Shown piece after piece: positions 41,856-56,500 of a stretch of 64,000 nt of DNA. The stretch's first letter is position 1. Every line of letters starts with the position of its first letter. The notes below the pieces were generated by a model. That model ran no database searches. It was not told where the DNA came from and saw only the letters and a program-made list of their open reading frames with translations. Origin of the DNA: Luidia sarsii (taxonomy: Eukaryota; Echinodermata; Asteroidea; Paxillosida; Luidiidae); assembly GCA_949987565.1 (NCBI GenBank), contig OX465104.1, positions 24,205,757 through 24,269,756 on the forward strand, in the 5' to 3' direction. The translations under genes were made by a program, and so were the position numbers.

Positions 41856-44227
41856 TGATACACGTCACTCTCCTGCAATGTCATGTTTCAATACCGCAAT
41901 GCTCCTGACTGTGATACATGTCTCCCTCCAGCCATATCATGTTTCAATACCGCAATGCTCCTGCCTGTGATACATGTCTCTTTCCCGCCATATCATGTTT
42001 CAATACCGCTATGTTGCCGACTGTGATACACGTCACTCTTCTGCCATGTCATGTTTCAATACCGCAATGCGCCTGACTGCGATACACGTCACTCTCCTGC
42101 CATGTCATGTTTCAATACCGCAATGCGCCTGACTGTGATACAAGTCTCTCTCCTGCCATATCATGTTTACCGCAATGCACCTGACCTTGATACACGTCAC
42201 TCTCCTGCCATGTCATGTTTCAATACCGCAATGCGCCTCACTGTGATACAAGTCTCTCTCCTGCCATATCATGTTTACCACAATGCACCTGACTGTGATA
42301 CACGTCACTCTCCTGCCGTGTCATGTTTTAATACCGCAATGCAACTGACTGTGATACAAGTCTCTCTCCTGCCATGTTATTTTTACCGCAATGCACCTGA
42401 CTGTGATACACGTCACTCTCCTGCCATGTCATGTTTCAATACCGCAATGCGCCTGACTGTGATACAAATCTCTCTCCTGCCATGTCATGTTTACCGCAAT
42501 GCACCTGACTGTGATACACGTTACTCTCCTGCCATGTCATGTTTCAATACCGCAATGCGCCTGACTGCGATACACGTCACTCTCCTGCCATGTCATGTTT
42601 CAATACCGCAATGCGCCTGACTGTGATACAAGTCTCTCTCCTGCCATGTCATGTTTACCGCAATGCACATGACTGTAATACACGTCACTCTCTTGCCATG
42701 TCATGTTTCAATACCACAATGCTCCTGCCTGTGATACATGTCTCTCTCCCGCCATATCATGTTTCAATACTGCTATGTTGCCGACTGTGATACACGTCAC
42801 TCTCCTGCCATGTCATGTTTCAATACCGCAATGCACCTGACTGTGATACACTTCACTCTCCTGCCATGTCATGTTTCAATACCGCAATGCAACTGACTGT
42901 AATACACGTCATTCTCCTGTCATGTTCTGTTTCAATACCGCCTTGCGCCTGATTGTGATACACGTCACTCTCCTGCCATGTCATGGTTCAATACCGCAAT
43001 GTGTCTGACTGTGATACATGTCACTCTCCCGCCATGTCATGTTTCAATACCGCAATGCGCCTGACTGTGATACAAGTCTCTCTCCTGCCATATCATGTTT
43101 ACCGCAATGCACCTGACCTTGATACACGTCACTCTCCTGCCATGTCATGTTTCAATACCGCAATGCGCCTCACTGTGATACAAGTCTCTCTCCTGCCATA
43201 TCATGTTTACCGCAATGCACCTGACTGTGATACACGTCACTCTCCTGCCGTGTCATGTTTCAATACCGCAATGCAACTGACTGTAATACACGTCACTCTC
43301 CTGTCATGTCATGTTTCAATACCGCAATGTGCCTGACCGTGATACACGTCACTCTCCTGCCATGTCATGTTTCAATACCGCAATGCGCCTGACCATGATA
43401 CACGTCACTCTCCTGCAATGTCATGTTTCAATACAGCAATGCTCCTGACTGTGATACAAGTCTCTGTCCCGCCATATCATGTTTCAATACCGCTATGTTG
43501 CCGACTGTGATACACGTCACTCTCCTGCCATGTCATGTTTCAATACCGCAATGTGCCTGACCGTGATACACGTCACTCTCCTGCCATGTCATGTTTCAAT
43601 ACCGCAATGCGCCTGACTGCGATACACGTCACTCTCCTGCCATGTCATGTTTCAATACCGCAATGTGCCTGACCGTGATACACGTCACTTTCCTGCCATG
43701 TCATGTTTCAATACCGCAATGCGCCTGACTGCGATACACGTCACTCTCCTGCCATGTCATGTTTACCGCAATGCACCTGACTTTGATACACGTCACTCTC
43801 CTGCCATGTCATGTTTCAATACCGCAATGCGCCTGACTGTGATACAAATCTCTCTCCTGCCATGTCATGTTTACCGCAATGCACCTGACTGTGATACACG
43901 TCACTCTCCTGCCATGTCATGTTTCAATACCGCAATGCAACTGACTGTAATACACGTCATTCTCCTGTCTTGTTCTGTTTCAATACCGCCATGCGCCTGA
44001 TTGTGATACACGTCACTCTCCTCCCATGTCATGTTTCAATACCGCAATGCGCCTGACTGTGATACACGTCACTCTCCTGCCGTGTCATGTTTCAATACCG
44101 CAATGCAACTGACTGTAATACACGTCACTCTCCTGTCATGTCATGTTTCAATACCGCAATGTGCCTGACCGTGATACACGTCACTCTCCTGCCATGTCAT
44201 GTTTCAATTCCGCAATGCGCCTGACTA
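41856..44227. repeat. 2,372-bp tandem duplication, copy 1 (E/H-I-J-F cassette)
   Basis: Anchors 42,051, 42,539 and 42,983 recur at 44,423, 44,911 and 45,355 (shift 2,372). Near 42,320 the E block changes into H: CTGCCGTGTCATGTTTTAAT joins an E-type CCGTGT end to an H-type TTTTAATACC start. This chimera creates a 189-codon open frame (42,051-42,620) that is not a gene. Confidence 0.85.
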
Positions 44228-45870
44228 TGATACACGTCACTCTCCTGCAATGTCATGTTTCAATACCGCAATGCTCCTGACTGTGATACATGTCTCCCTC
44301 CAGCCATATCATGTTTCAATACCGCAATGCTCCTGCCTGTGATACATGTCTCTTTCCCGCCATATCATGTTTCAATACCGCTATGTTGCCGACTGTGATA
44401 CACGTCACTCTTCTGCCATGTCATGTTTCAATACCGCAATGCGCCTGACTGCGATACACGTCACTCTCCTGCCATGTCATGTTTCAATACCGCAATGCGC
44501 CTGACTGTGATACAAGTCTCTCTCCTGCCATATCATGTTTACCGCAATGCACCTGACCTTGATACACGTCACTCTCCTGCCATGTCATGTTTCAATACCG
44601 CAATGCGCCTCACTGTGATACAAGTCTCTCTCCTGCCATATCATGTTTACCACAATGCACCTGACTGTGATACACGTCACTCTCCTGCCGTGTCATGTTT
44701 TAATACCGCAATGCAACTGACTGTGATACAAGTCTCTCTCCTGCCATGTTATTTTTACCGCAATGCACCTGACTGTGATACACGTCACTCTCCTGCCATG
44801 TCATGTTTCAATACCGCAATGCGCCTGACTGTGATACAAATCTCTCTCCTGCCATGTCATGTTTACCGCAATGCACCTGACTGTGATACACGTTACTCTC
44901 CTGCCATGTCATGTTTCAATACCGCAATGCGCCTGACTGCGATACACGTCACTCTCCTGCCATGTCATGTTTCAATACCGCAATGCGCCTGACTGTGATA
45001 CAAGTCTCTCTCCTGCCATGTCATGTTTACCGCAATGCACATGACTGTAATACACGTCACTCTCTTGCCATGTCATGTTTCAATACCACAATGCTCCTGC
45101 CTGTGATACATGTCTCTCTCCCGCCATATCATGTTTCAATACTGCTATGTTGCCGACTGTGATACACGTCACTCTCCTGCCATGTCATGTTTCAATACCG
45201 CAATGCACCTGACTGTGATACACTTCACTCTCCTGCCATGTCATGTTTCAATACCGCAATGCAACTGACTGTAATACACGTCATTCTCCTGTCATGTTCT
45301 GTTTCAATACCGCCTTGCGCCTGATTGTGATACACGTCACTCTCCTGCCATGTCATGGTTCAATACCGCAATGTGTCTGACTGTGATACATGTCACTCTC
45401 CCGCCATGTCATGTTTCAATACCGCAATGCGCCTGACTGTGATACAAGTCTCTCTCCTGCCATATCATGTTTACCGCAATGCACCTGACCTTGATACACG
45501 TCACTCTCCTGCCATGTCATGTTTCAATACCGCAATGCGCCTCACTGTGATACAAGTCTCTCTCCTGCCATATCATGTTTACCGCAATGCACCTGACTGT
45601 GATACACGTCACTCTCCTGCCGTGTCATGTTTCAATACCGCAATGCAACTGACTGTAATACACGTCACTCTCCTGTCATGTCATGTTTCAATACCGCAAT
45701 GTGCCTGACCGTGATACACGTCACTCTCCTGCCATGTCATGTTTCAATACCGCAATGCGCCTGACCATGATACACGTCACTCTCCTGCAATGTCATGTTT
45801 CAATACAGCAATGCTCCTGACTGTGATACAAGTCTCTGTCCCGCCATATCATGTTTCAATACCGCAATGC
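44228..45870. repeat. 2,372-bp tandem duplication, copy 2, shortened by 224 bp
   Basis: The copy carries the identical E/H chimeric join near 44,700, so the chimera predates the duplication. It ends early. After CTCTGTCCCGCCATATC near 45,845 the sequence goes straight to GCGCCTGACTGCGAT, whereas copy 1 continues with GCTATGTTGCC. The J-F spacing drops from 664 to 440 bp, a loss of exactly four monomers. Confidence 0.83.
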
Positions 45871-47130
45871 GCCTGACTGCGATACACGTCACTCTCCTGC
45901 CATGTCATGTTTACCGCAATGCACCTGACTTTGATACACGTCACTCTCCTGCCATGTCATGTTTCAATACCGCAATGCGCCTGACTGTGATACAAATCTC
46001 TCTCCTGCCATGTCATGTTTACCGCAATGCACCTGACTGTGATACACGTCACTCTCCTGCCATGTCATGTTTCAATACCGCAATGCAACTGACTGTAATA
46101 CACGTCATTCTCCTGTCATGTTCTGTTTCAATACCGCCATGCGCCTGATTGTGATACACGTCACTCTCCTCCCATGTCATGTTTCAATACCGCAATGCGC
46201 CTGACTGTGATACACGTCACTCTCCTGCCGTGTCATGTTTCAATACCGCAATGCAACTGACTGTAATACACGTCACTCTCCTGTCATGTCATGTTTCAAT
46301 ACCGCAATGTGCCTGACCGTGATACACGTCACTCTCCTGCCATGTCATGTTTCAATTCCGCAATGCGCCTGACTATGATACACGTCACTCTCCTGCAATG
46401 TCATGTTTCAATACCGCAATGCTCCTGACTGTGAAACATGTCTCTCTCCCGCCATGTCATGTTTCAATACCGCAATGCTCCTGCCTGTGGTACATGTCTC
46501 TCTCCCGCCATATCATGTTTCAATAACGCTATGTTGCAAACTGTGATACACGTCACTCTCCTGCCATGTGATGTTTCAATACCGCAATGTGCCTGACCGT
46601 GATACACGTCACTCTCCTGCCATGTCATATTTCAATACCGCAATGCGCCTGACTGCGATACACGTCACTCTCCTGCCATGTCATGTTTCAATACAGCAAT
46701 GCGCCTGACTGTGATACAAGTCTCTCTCCTGCCATGTCATGTTTAAATACCGCAATGCGCCTGACTATGATACACGTCACTCTCCTGCAATGTCATGTTT
46801 CAATACCGCAATGCTCCTGACTGTGATACATGTCTCTCTCCCGCCATATCATGTTTCAATACCGCAATGCTCCTGCCTGTGATACATGTCTCTCTCCCGC
46901 CATATCATGTTTCAATAACGCTATGTTGCCGACTGTGATACACGTCACTCTCCTGCCATGTCATGTTTCAATACCGCAATGTGCCTGACCGTGATACACG
47001 TCACTCTCCTGCCATGTCATGTTTCAATACTGCAATGCTCCTGACTGCGATACACGTCACTCTCCTGCCATGTCATGTTTCAATACCGCAATGTGCCTGA
47101 CAGTGATACACGTAACTCTCCTGCCATGTC

Positions 47131-50100
47131 ATGTTTCAATACCGCAATGCGCCTGACTGCGATACACGTCACTCTCCTGCCCTGTCAGGTTTCAATACCG
47201 CAATGTGCCTGACCGTAATATACGTCACTCTCCTGCCATGTCATGTTTCAAACTGCAATGTGCCTGACCGTGATACACGTCACTCTCCTGCCACGTCATA
47301 TTTCAATACCGCAATGCGCCTGACTGCGATACACGTCACTCTCCCGCCATATCATGTTTCAATACCGCTATGTGGCCAACTGTGATACACGTCACTCTCC
47401 TGCCATGTCATGTTTCAATACCGCAATGTGCCTGACCGTGATACACGTCACTCTCCTGCCATGTCATGTTTCAGTACCGCAATGCGCCTGACTGTGATAC
47501 ATGTCACTCTCCTGCCATGTCATGTTTCAATACCGCAATGCGCCTGACTGTGATACAAGTCTCTCTCCTGCCATGTCATGTTTCAATACCGCAATGTGCC
47601 TGACCGTGATACATGTCACTCTCCTGCCATGTCATGTTTCAGTACCGCTATGTGGCCGACTGTGATAAAGGTCACTCTCCTGCCATGTCATGTTTCAATA
47701 CCGCAATGTGCCTGACCGTGATACACGTCACTCTCCTGCCATGTCTTGTTTCAATATCGCAATGCGCCTGACTGCGATACACGTCACTCTCCTGCCATGT
47801 CATGTTTCAATACTGCAATGCACCTGACTGCGATACACGTCACTCTCCTGCCATGTCATGTTTCAATACCGCAATGCGCCTGACTGTGATACAAATCTCT
47901 CTCCTGCCATGTCATGTTTCAATACCGCAATGTGCATGACCGTGATACACGTCACTCTCCTGCCATGTCATGTTTCAATACCGCAATGCGCCTGACTGCG
48001 ATACATGTCACTCTCCTGCCCCTGCATGTTTCAATACCGCAATGCAACTGACTGTGATACAAGTCTCTCTAGTGCCATATCATGTTTACCGCAATGCACC
48101 TGACTGTGATACACTTCACTCTCCTGCCATGTCATGTTTCAATACCGCAATGCAACTGACTGTAATACACGTCATTCTCCTGTCATGTTCTGTTTCAATA
48201 CCGCCTTGCGCCTGATTGTGATACACGTCACTCTCCTGCCATGTCATGGTTCAATACCGCAATGTGTCTGACTGTGATACATGTCACTCTCCCGCCATGT
48301 CATGTTTTAATACCGCAATGCAACTGACTGTGATACAAGTCTCTCTCCTGCCATGTTATTTTTACCGCAATGCACCTGACTGTGATACACGTCACTCTCC
48401 TGCCATGTCATGTTTCAATACCGCAATGCGCCTGACTGTGATACAAATCTCTCTCCTGCCATGTCATGTTTACCGCAATGCACCTGACTGTGATACACGT
48501 TACTCTCCTGCCATGTCATGTTTCAATACCGCAATGCGCCTGACTGCGATACACGTCACTCTCCTGCCATGTCATGTTTCAATACCGCAATGCGCCTGAC
48601 TGTGATACAAGTCTCTCTCCTGCCATGTCATGTTTACCGCAATGCACATGACTGTAATACACGTCACTCTCTTGCCATGTCATGTTTCAATACCACAATG
48701 CTCCTGCCTGTGATACATGTCTCTCTCCCGCCATATCATGTTTCAATACTGCTATGTTGCCGACTGTGATACACGTCACTCTCCTGCCATGTCATGTTTC
48801 AATACCGCAATGTGCCTGACCGTGATACACGTCACTCTCCTGCCATGTCATGTTTCAATACCGTAATGCGCCTGACTGCGATACACGTCACTCTCCTGCC
48901 ATGTCATGTTTCAATACCGCAATGTGCCTGACCGTGATACACATCACTCTCCTGCCATGTCATGTTTCAATACCGCAATGCGCCTGACTGTGATACACGT
49001 CGCTCACCTGCCATGTCATGTTTGAATACCGCAATGTGCCTGACTATGATACACGTCACTCTCCCGACATATCATGTTTCAATACCGCTATGTGGCCGAC
49101 TGTGATAAAGGTCACTCTCCTGCCATGTCATGTTTCAATACCGCAATGTGCCTGACCGTGATACACGTCACTCTCCTGCCATGTCTTGTTTCAATATCGC
49201 AATGCGCCTGACTGCGATACACGTCACTCTCCTGCCATGTCATGTTTCAATACCGCAATGCGCCTGACTGTGATACAAGTCTCTCTCCTGCCATGTCATG
49301 TTTACCGCAATGCACCTGACTGTGATACACGTCACTCTCCTACCATGTCATGTTTCAATACCGCAATGCGCCTGACTGTGATACAAATCTCTCTCCTGCC
49401 ATGTCATGTTTCAATACCGCAATGTGCATGACTGCGATACATGTCACTCTCCTGCCCCTGCATGTTTCAATACCGCAATGCGCCTGACTGTGATACACGT
49501 CACTCTCCTGTCATGTCATGTTTCAATACCGCAATGCGCCTGAGTGCGATACATGTCACTCTCCTGCCCCTGCATGTTTCAATACCGCAATGCAACTGAC
49601 TGTGCTACAAGTCTCTCTCCTGCCATATCATGTTTACCGCAATGCGCCTGACTGTGATACACGTCACTCTCCTGCCGTGTCATGTTTCAATACCGCAATG
49701 CGCCTGACTGTGATACACGTCACTCTCCTGTCATGTCATGTTTCAATACCACAATGTGCCTGACTGTGATACATGTCACTCTCCCGCCATGTCATGTTTT
49801 AATACCGCAATGCAACTGACTGTGATACAAGTCTCTCTCCTGCCATGTCATGTTTACCGCAATGCACCTGACTGCGATACACGTCACTCTCCTGCCATGT
49901 CATGTTTCAATACCGCAATGCGCCTGACTATGATACACGTCACTCTCCTCCCATGTCATGTTTCAATACCGCAATGCGCCTGACTGTGATACACGTCACT
50001 CTCCTGCCATGTCATGTTTCAATACCGCAATGTGCCTGACCGTGATACACGTCACTCTCTTGCCATGTAATGTTTCAATACCGCAATGCGCCTGACTATG

Positions 50101-53100
50101 ATACATGTCACTCTCCTGCAATGTCATGTTTCAATACAGCAACGCTCCTGACTGTGATACATGTCTCTCTCCCGCCACATCATGTTTCAATACCGCAATG
50201 CTCCTGCCTGTAATACATGTCTCTCTCCCGCCATATCATGTTTCAATACCGCTATGTTTCCGACTGTGATACACGTCACTCTTCTGCCATGTCATGTTTC
50301 AATACCGCAATGTGCCTGACCGTGATACACGTCACTCTCCTGCCATGTCATGTTTCAATACCGCAATGCGCCTGACTGTGATACACGTCACTCTCCTGCC
50401 GTGTCATGTTTCAATACCGCATCGCAACTGACTGTAATACACGTCACTCTCCTGTCATGTCATGTTTCAATACCGCAATGTGCCTGACCGTGATACACGT
50501 CACTCTCCTGCAATGTCATGTTTCAATACCGCAATGCTCCTGACTGTGATACATGTCTCTCTCCTGCCATATGTTTTCAATACCGCAATGATCCTGACTG
50601 TGATACATGTCTCTCTCCAGCCATATCATGTTTCAATACCGCAATGCTCCTGCCTGTGATACACGTCACTCTCCTGCCATGTCATGTTTCAATACCGCAA
50701 TGCAACTGACTGTAATACACGTCATTCTCCTGTCATGTTCTGTTTCAATACCGCCATGCGCCTGATTGTGATACACGTCACTCTCCTGCCATGTCATGGT
50801 TCAATACCGCAATGCGTCTGACTATGATACACGTCACTCTCCTCCCATGTCATGTTTCAATACCGCAATGCGCCTGACTGTGATACACGTCACTCTCCTG
50901 CCGTGTCATGTTTCAATACCGCAATGCAACTGAGTGTAATACACGTCACTCTCCTGTCATGTCATGTTTCAATACCGCAATGTGCCTGACCGTGATACAC
51001 GTCACTCTCTTGCCATGTCATGTTTCAATACCGCAATGCGCCTGACTATGATACATGTCACTCTCCTGCAATGTCATGTTTCAATACAGCAATGCTCCTG
51101 ACTGTGATACATGTCTCTCTCCCGCCACATCATGTTTCAATACCGCAATGCTCCTGCCTGTGATACATGTCTCTCTCCCGCCATATCATGTTTCAATACC
51201 GCTATGTTTCCGACTGTGATACACGTCACTCTTCTGCCATGTCATGTTTCAATACCGCAATGTGCCTGACCGTGATATTCGTCACTCTCCTGCCATGTCA
51301 TGTTTCAATACCGCAATGCGCCTGACTGCGATACACGTCACTCTCCTGCCATGTCCTGTTTCAATACCGCAATGTGCCTGACCGTGATACACGTCACTCT
51401 CCTGCCATGTCATGTTTCAATAACGCAATGCGCCTGACTGCGATACACGTCACTCTCCTGCCATGTCATGTTTCAATACCGCAATGCGCCTGACTGTGAT
51501 ACACGTCGCTCTCCTGCCATGTCATGGTCCAATACCGCAATGCGTCTGACTATGATACACGTCACTCTCCTCCCATGTCATGTTTCAATACCGCAATGCG
51601 CCTGACTGTGATACACGTCACTCTCCTGCCGTGTCATGTTTCAATACCGCAATGCAACTGACTGTAATACACGTCACTCTCCTGTCATGTCATGTTTCAA
51701 TACCGCAATGTGCCTGACCGTGATACACGTCACTCTCCTGCAATGTCATGTTTCAATACCGCAATGCTCCTGACTGTGATACATGTCTCCCTCCAGCCAT
51801 ATCATGTTTCAATACCGCAATGCTCCTGCCTGTGATACATGTCTCTTTCCCGCCATATCATGTTTCAATACCGCTATGTTGCCGACTGTGATACACGTCA
51901 CTCTTCTGCCATGTCATGTTTCAATACCGCAATGCGCCTGACTGCGATACACGTCACTCTCCTGCCATGTCATGTTTCAATACCGCAATGCGCCTGACTG
52001 TGATACAAGTCTCTCTCCTGCCATATCATGTTTACCGCAATGCACCTGACCTTGATACACGTCACTCTCCTGCCATGTCATGTTTCAATACCGCAATGCG
52101 CCTCACTGTGATACAAGTCTCTCTCCTGCCATATCATGTTTACCGCAATGCACCTGACTGTGATACACGTCACTCTCCTGCCGTGTCATGTTTCAATACC
52201 GCAATGCAACTGACTGTAATACACGTCACTCTCCTGTCATGTCATGTTTCAATACCGCAATGTGCCTGACCGTGATACACGTCACTCTCCTGCCATGTCA
52301 TGTTTCAATACCGCAATGCGCCTGACCATGATACACGTCACTCTCCTGCAATGTCATGTTTCAATACAGCAATGCTCCTGACTGTGATACAAGTCTCTGT
52401 CCCGCCATATCATGTTTCAATACCGCTATGTTGCCGACTGTGATACACGTCACTCTCCTGCCATGTCATGTTTCAATACCGCAATGTGCCTGACCGTGAT
52501 ACACGTCACTCTCCTGCCATGTCATGTTTCAATACCGCAATGCGCCTGACTGCGATACACGTCACTCTCCTGCCATGTCATGTTTCAATACCGCAATGTG
52601 CCTGACCGTGATACACGTCACTTTCCTGCCATGTCATGTTTCAATACCGCAATGCGCCTGACTGCGATACACGTCACTCTCCTGCCATGTCATGTTTACC
52701 GCAATGCACCTGACTTTGATACACGTCACTCTCCTGCCATGTCATGTTTCAATACCGCAATGCGCCTGACTGTGATACAAATCTCTCTCCTGCCATGTCA
52801 TGTTTACCGCAATGCACCTGACTGTGATACACGTCACTCTCCTGCCATGTCATGTTTCAATACCGCAATGCAACTGACTGTAATACACGTCATTCTCCTG
52901 TCATGTTCTGTTTCAATACCGCCATGCGCCTGATTGTGATACACGTCACTCTCCTCCCATGTCATGTTTCAATACCGCAATGCGCCTGACTGTGATACAC
53001 GTCACTCTCCTGCCGTGTCATGTTTCAATACCGCAATGCAACTGACTGTAATACACGTCACTCTCCTGTCATGTCATGTTTCAATACCGCAATGTGCCTG

Positions 53101-53523
53101 ACCGTGATACACGTCACTCTCCTGCCATGTCATGTTTCAATTCCGCAATGCGCCTGACTATGATACACGTCACTCTCCTGCAATGTCATGTTTCAATACC
53201 GCAATGCTCCTGACTGTGATACATGTCTCTCTCCCGCCATATCATGTTTCAATACCGCAATGCTCCTGCCTGTGATACATGTCTCTCTCCCGCCATATCA
53301 TGTTTCAATAACGCTATGTTGCCGACTGTGATACACGTCACTCTCCTGCCATGTCATGTTTCAATACCGCAATGTGCCTGACCGTGATACACGTCACTCT
53401 CCTGCCATGTCATGTTTCAATACTGCAATGCTCCTGACTGCGATACACGTCACTCTCCTGCCATGTCATGTTTCAATACCGCAATGTGCCTGACAGTGAT
53501 ACACGTAACTCTCCTGCCATGTC
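47131..53523. repeat. Long-form HOR unit, 6,393 bp, 115 monomers
   Basis: Block order is G 47,131, B 47,970, H 48,246, I 48,518, K 49,186, L 49,518, C 49,738, D 50,462, E 51,916, F 52,580. It is the full order minus one monomer in the I-K interval and seven monomers in F-G (944 rather than 1,336 bp). Private differences useful as markers are CCCTGTCAGG near 47,180, AATATACG near 47,219, TCTCTAGTGCC near 48,071, TGTGCTACAAG near 49,594 and CCGCATCGCAAC near 50,421. Confidence 0.85.
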
Positions 53524-56500
53524 ATGTTTCAATACCGCAATGCGCCTGACTGCGATACACGTCACTCTCCTGCCATGTCAGGTTTCAATACCGCAATGTG
53601 CCTGACCGTAATACACGTCACTCTCCTGCCATGTCATGTTTCAAACTGCAATGTGCCTGACCGTGATACACGTCACTCTCCTGCCACGTCATATTTCAAT
53701 ACCGCAATGCGCCTGACTGCGATACACGTCACTCTCCCGCCATATCATGTTTCAATACCGCTATGTGGCCAACTGTGATACACGTCACTCTCCTGCCATG
53801 TCATGTTTCAATACCGCAATGTGACTGACCGTGATACACGTCACTCTCCTGCCATGTCATGTTTCAGTACCGCAATGCGCCTGACTGTGATACATGTCAC
53901 TCTCCTGCCATGTCATGTTTCAATACCGCAATGCGCCTGACTGTGATACAAGTCTCTCTCCTGCCATGTCATGTTTCAATACCGCAATGTGCCTGACCGT
54001 GATACACGTCACTCTCCTGCCATGTCATGTTTCAGTACCGCTATGTGGCCGACTGTGATAAAGGTCACTCTCCTGCCATGTCATGTTTCAATACCGCAAT
54101 GTGCCTGACCGTGATACACGTCACTCTCCTGCCATGTCTTGTTTCAATATCGCAATGCGCCTGACTGCGATACACGTCACTCTCCTGCCATGTCATGTTT
54201 CAATACTGCAATGCACCTGACTGCGATACACGTCACTCTCCTGCCATGTCATGTTTCAATACCGCAATGCGCCTGACTGTGATACAAATCTCTCTCCTGC
54301 CATGTCATGTTTCAATACCGCAATGTGCATGACCGTGATACACGTCACTCTCCTGCCATGTCATGTTTCAATACCGCAATGCGCCTGACTGCGATACATG
54401 TCACTCTCCTGCCCCTGCATGTTTCAATACCGCAATGCAACTGACTGTGATACAAGTCTCTCTCCTGCCATATCATGTTTACCGCAATGCACCTGACTGT
54501 GATACACTTCACTCTCCTGCCATGTCATGTTTCAATACCGCAATGCAACTGACTGTAATACACGTCATTCTCCTGTCATGTTCTGTTTCAATACCGCCTT
54601 GCGCCTGATTGTGATACACGTCACTCTCCTGCCATGTCATGGTTCAATACCGCAATGTGTCTGACTGTGATACATGTCACTCTCCCGCCATGTCATGTTT
54701 TAATACCGCAATGCAACTGACTGTGATACAAGTCTCTCTCCTGCCATGTTATTTTTACCGCAATGCACCTGACTGTGATACACGTCACTCTCCTGCCATG
54801 TCATGTTTCAATACCGCAATGCGCCTGACTGTGATACAAATCTCTCTCCTGCCATGTCATGTTTACCGCAATGCACCTGACTGTGATACACGTTACTCTC
54901 CTGCCATGTCATGTTTCAATACCGCAATGCGCCTGACTGCGATACATGTCACTCTCCTGCCATGTCATGTTTCAATACCGCAATGCGCCTGACTGTGATA
55001 CAAGTCTCTCTCCTGCCATGTCATGTTTACCGCAATGCACATGACTGTAATACACGTCACTCTCTTGCCATGTCATGTTTCAATACCACAATGCTCCTGC
55101 CTGTGATACATGTCTCTCTCCCGCCATATCATGTTTCAATACTGCTATGTTGCCGACTGTGATACACGTCACTCTCCTGCCATGTCATGTTTCAATACCG
55201 CAATGTGCCTGACCGTGATACACGTCACTCTCCTGCCATGTCATGTTTCAATACCGTAATGCGCCTGACTGCGATACACGTCACTCTCCTGCCATGTCAT
55301 GTTTCAATACCGCAATGTGCCTGACCGTGATACACATCACTCTCCTGCCATGTCATGTTTCAATACCGCAATGCGCCTGACTGTGATACACGTCGCTCAC
55401 CTGCCATGTCATGTTTGAATACCGCAATGTGCCTGACTATGATACACGTCACTCTCCCGACATATCATGTTTCAATACCGCTATGTGGCCGACTGTGATA
55501 AAGGTCACTCTCCTGCCATGTCATGTTTCAATACCGCAATGTGCCTGACCGTGATACACGTCACTCTCCTGCCATGTCTTGTTTCAATATCGCAATGCGC
55601 CTGACTGCGATACACGTCACTCTCCTGCGATGTCATGTTTCAATACCGCAATGCGCCTGAGTGTGATACACGTCACTCTCCTGCCATGTCATGTTTCAAT
55701 ACCGCAATGCGCCTGACTGTGATACAAGTCTCTCTCCTGCCATGTCATGTTTACCGCAATGCACCTGACTGTGATACACGTCACTCTCCTGCCATGTCAT
55801 GTTTCAATACCGCAATGCGCCTGACTGTGATACAAATCTCTCTCCTGCCATGTCATGTTTCAATACCGCAATGTGCATGACTGCGATACATGTCACTCTC
55901 CTGCCCCTGCATGTTTCAATACCGCAATGCGCCTGACTGTGATACACGTCACTCTCCTGTCATGTCATGTTTCAATACCGCAATGCGCCTGAGTGCGATA
56001 CATGTCACTCTCCTGCCCCTGCATGTTTCAATACCGCAATGCAACTGACTGTGATACAAGTCTCTCTCCTGCCATATCATGTTTACCGCAATGCGCCTGA
56101 CTGTGATACACGTCACTCTCCTGCCGTGTCATGTTTCAATACCGCAATGCGCCTGACTGTGATACACGTCACTCTCCTGTCATGTCATGTTTCAATACCA
56201 CAATGTGCCTGACTGTGATACATGTCACTCTCCCGCCATGTCATGTTTTAATACCGCAATGCAACTGACTGTGATACAAGTCTCTCTCCTGCCATGTCAT
56301 GTTTACCGCAATGCACCTGACTGCGATACACGTCACTCTCCTGCCATGTCATGTTTCAATACCGCAATGCGCCTGACTATGATACACGTCACTCTCCTCC
56401 CATGTCATGTTTCAATACCGCAATGCGCCTGACTGTGATACACGTCACTCTCCTGCCATGTCATGTTTCAATACCGCAATGTGCCTGACCGTGATACACG

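Larger units (their letters stand above)
37266..47130. repeat. Expanded HOR unit, 9,865 bp
   Basis: The anchor order is G 37,266, B 38,105, H 38,381, I 38,653, K 39,321, L 39,653, C 39,873, D 40,597, E/H chimera 42,051, I 42,539, J 42,983, F 43,647, E/H chimera 44,423, I 44,911, J 45,355, F-like 45,795. The intervals sum exactly to 9,865 bp. The unit is a long form whose E block has been joined to an H-I-J short form, with that whole cassette then duplicated. Its first 5 kb matches 47.1-52.2 kb at a displacement of 9,865 bp. Confidence 0.83.

Noticed and set aside
42051..42620. Longest open frame (189 codons) as a repeat protein gene
   Set aside because: It spans an E/H recombination join and is lengthened by five 52-bp monomers. 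The same frame in the neighbouring HOR units is shorter wherever the join is absent.
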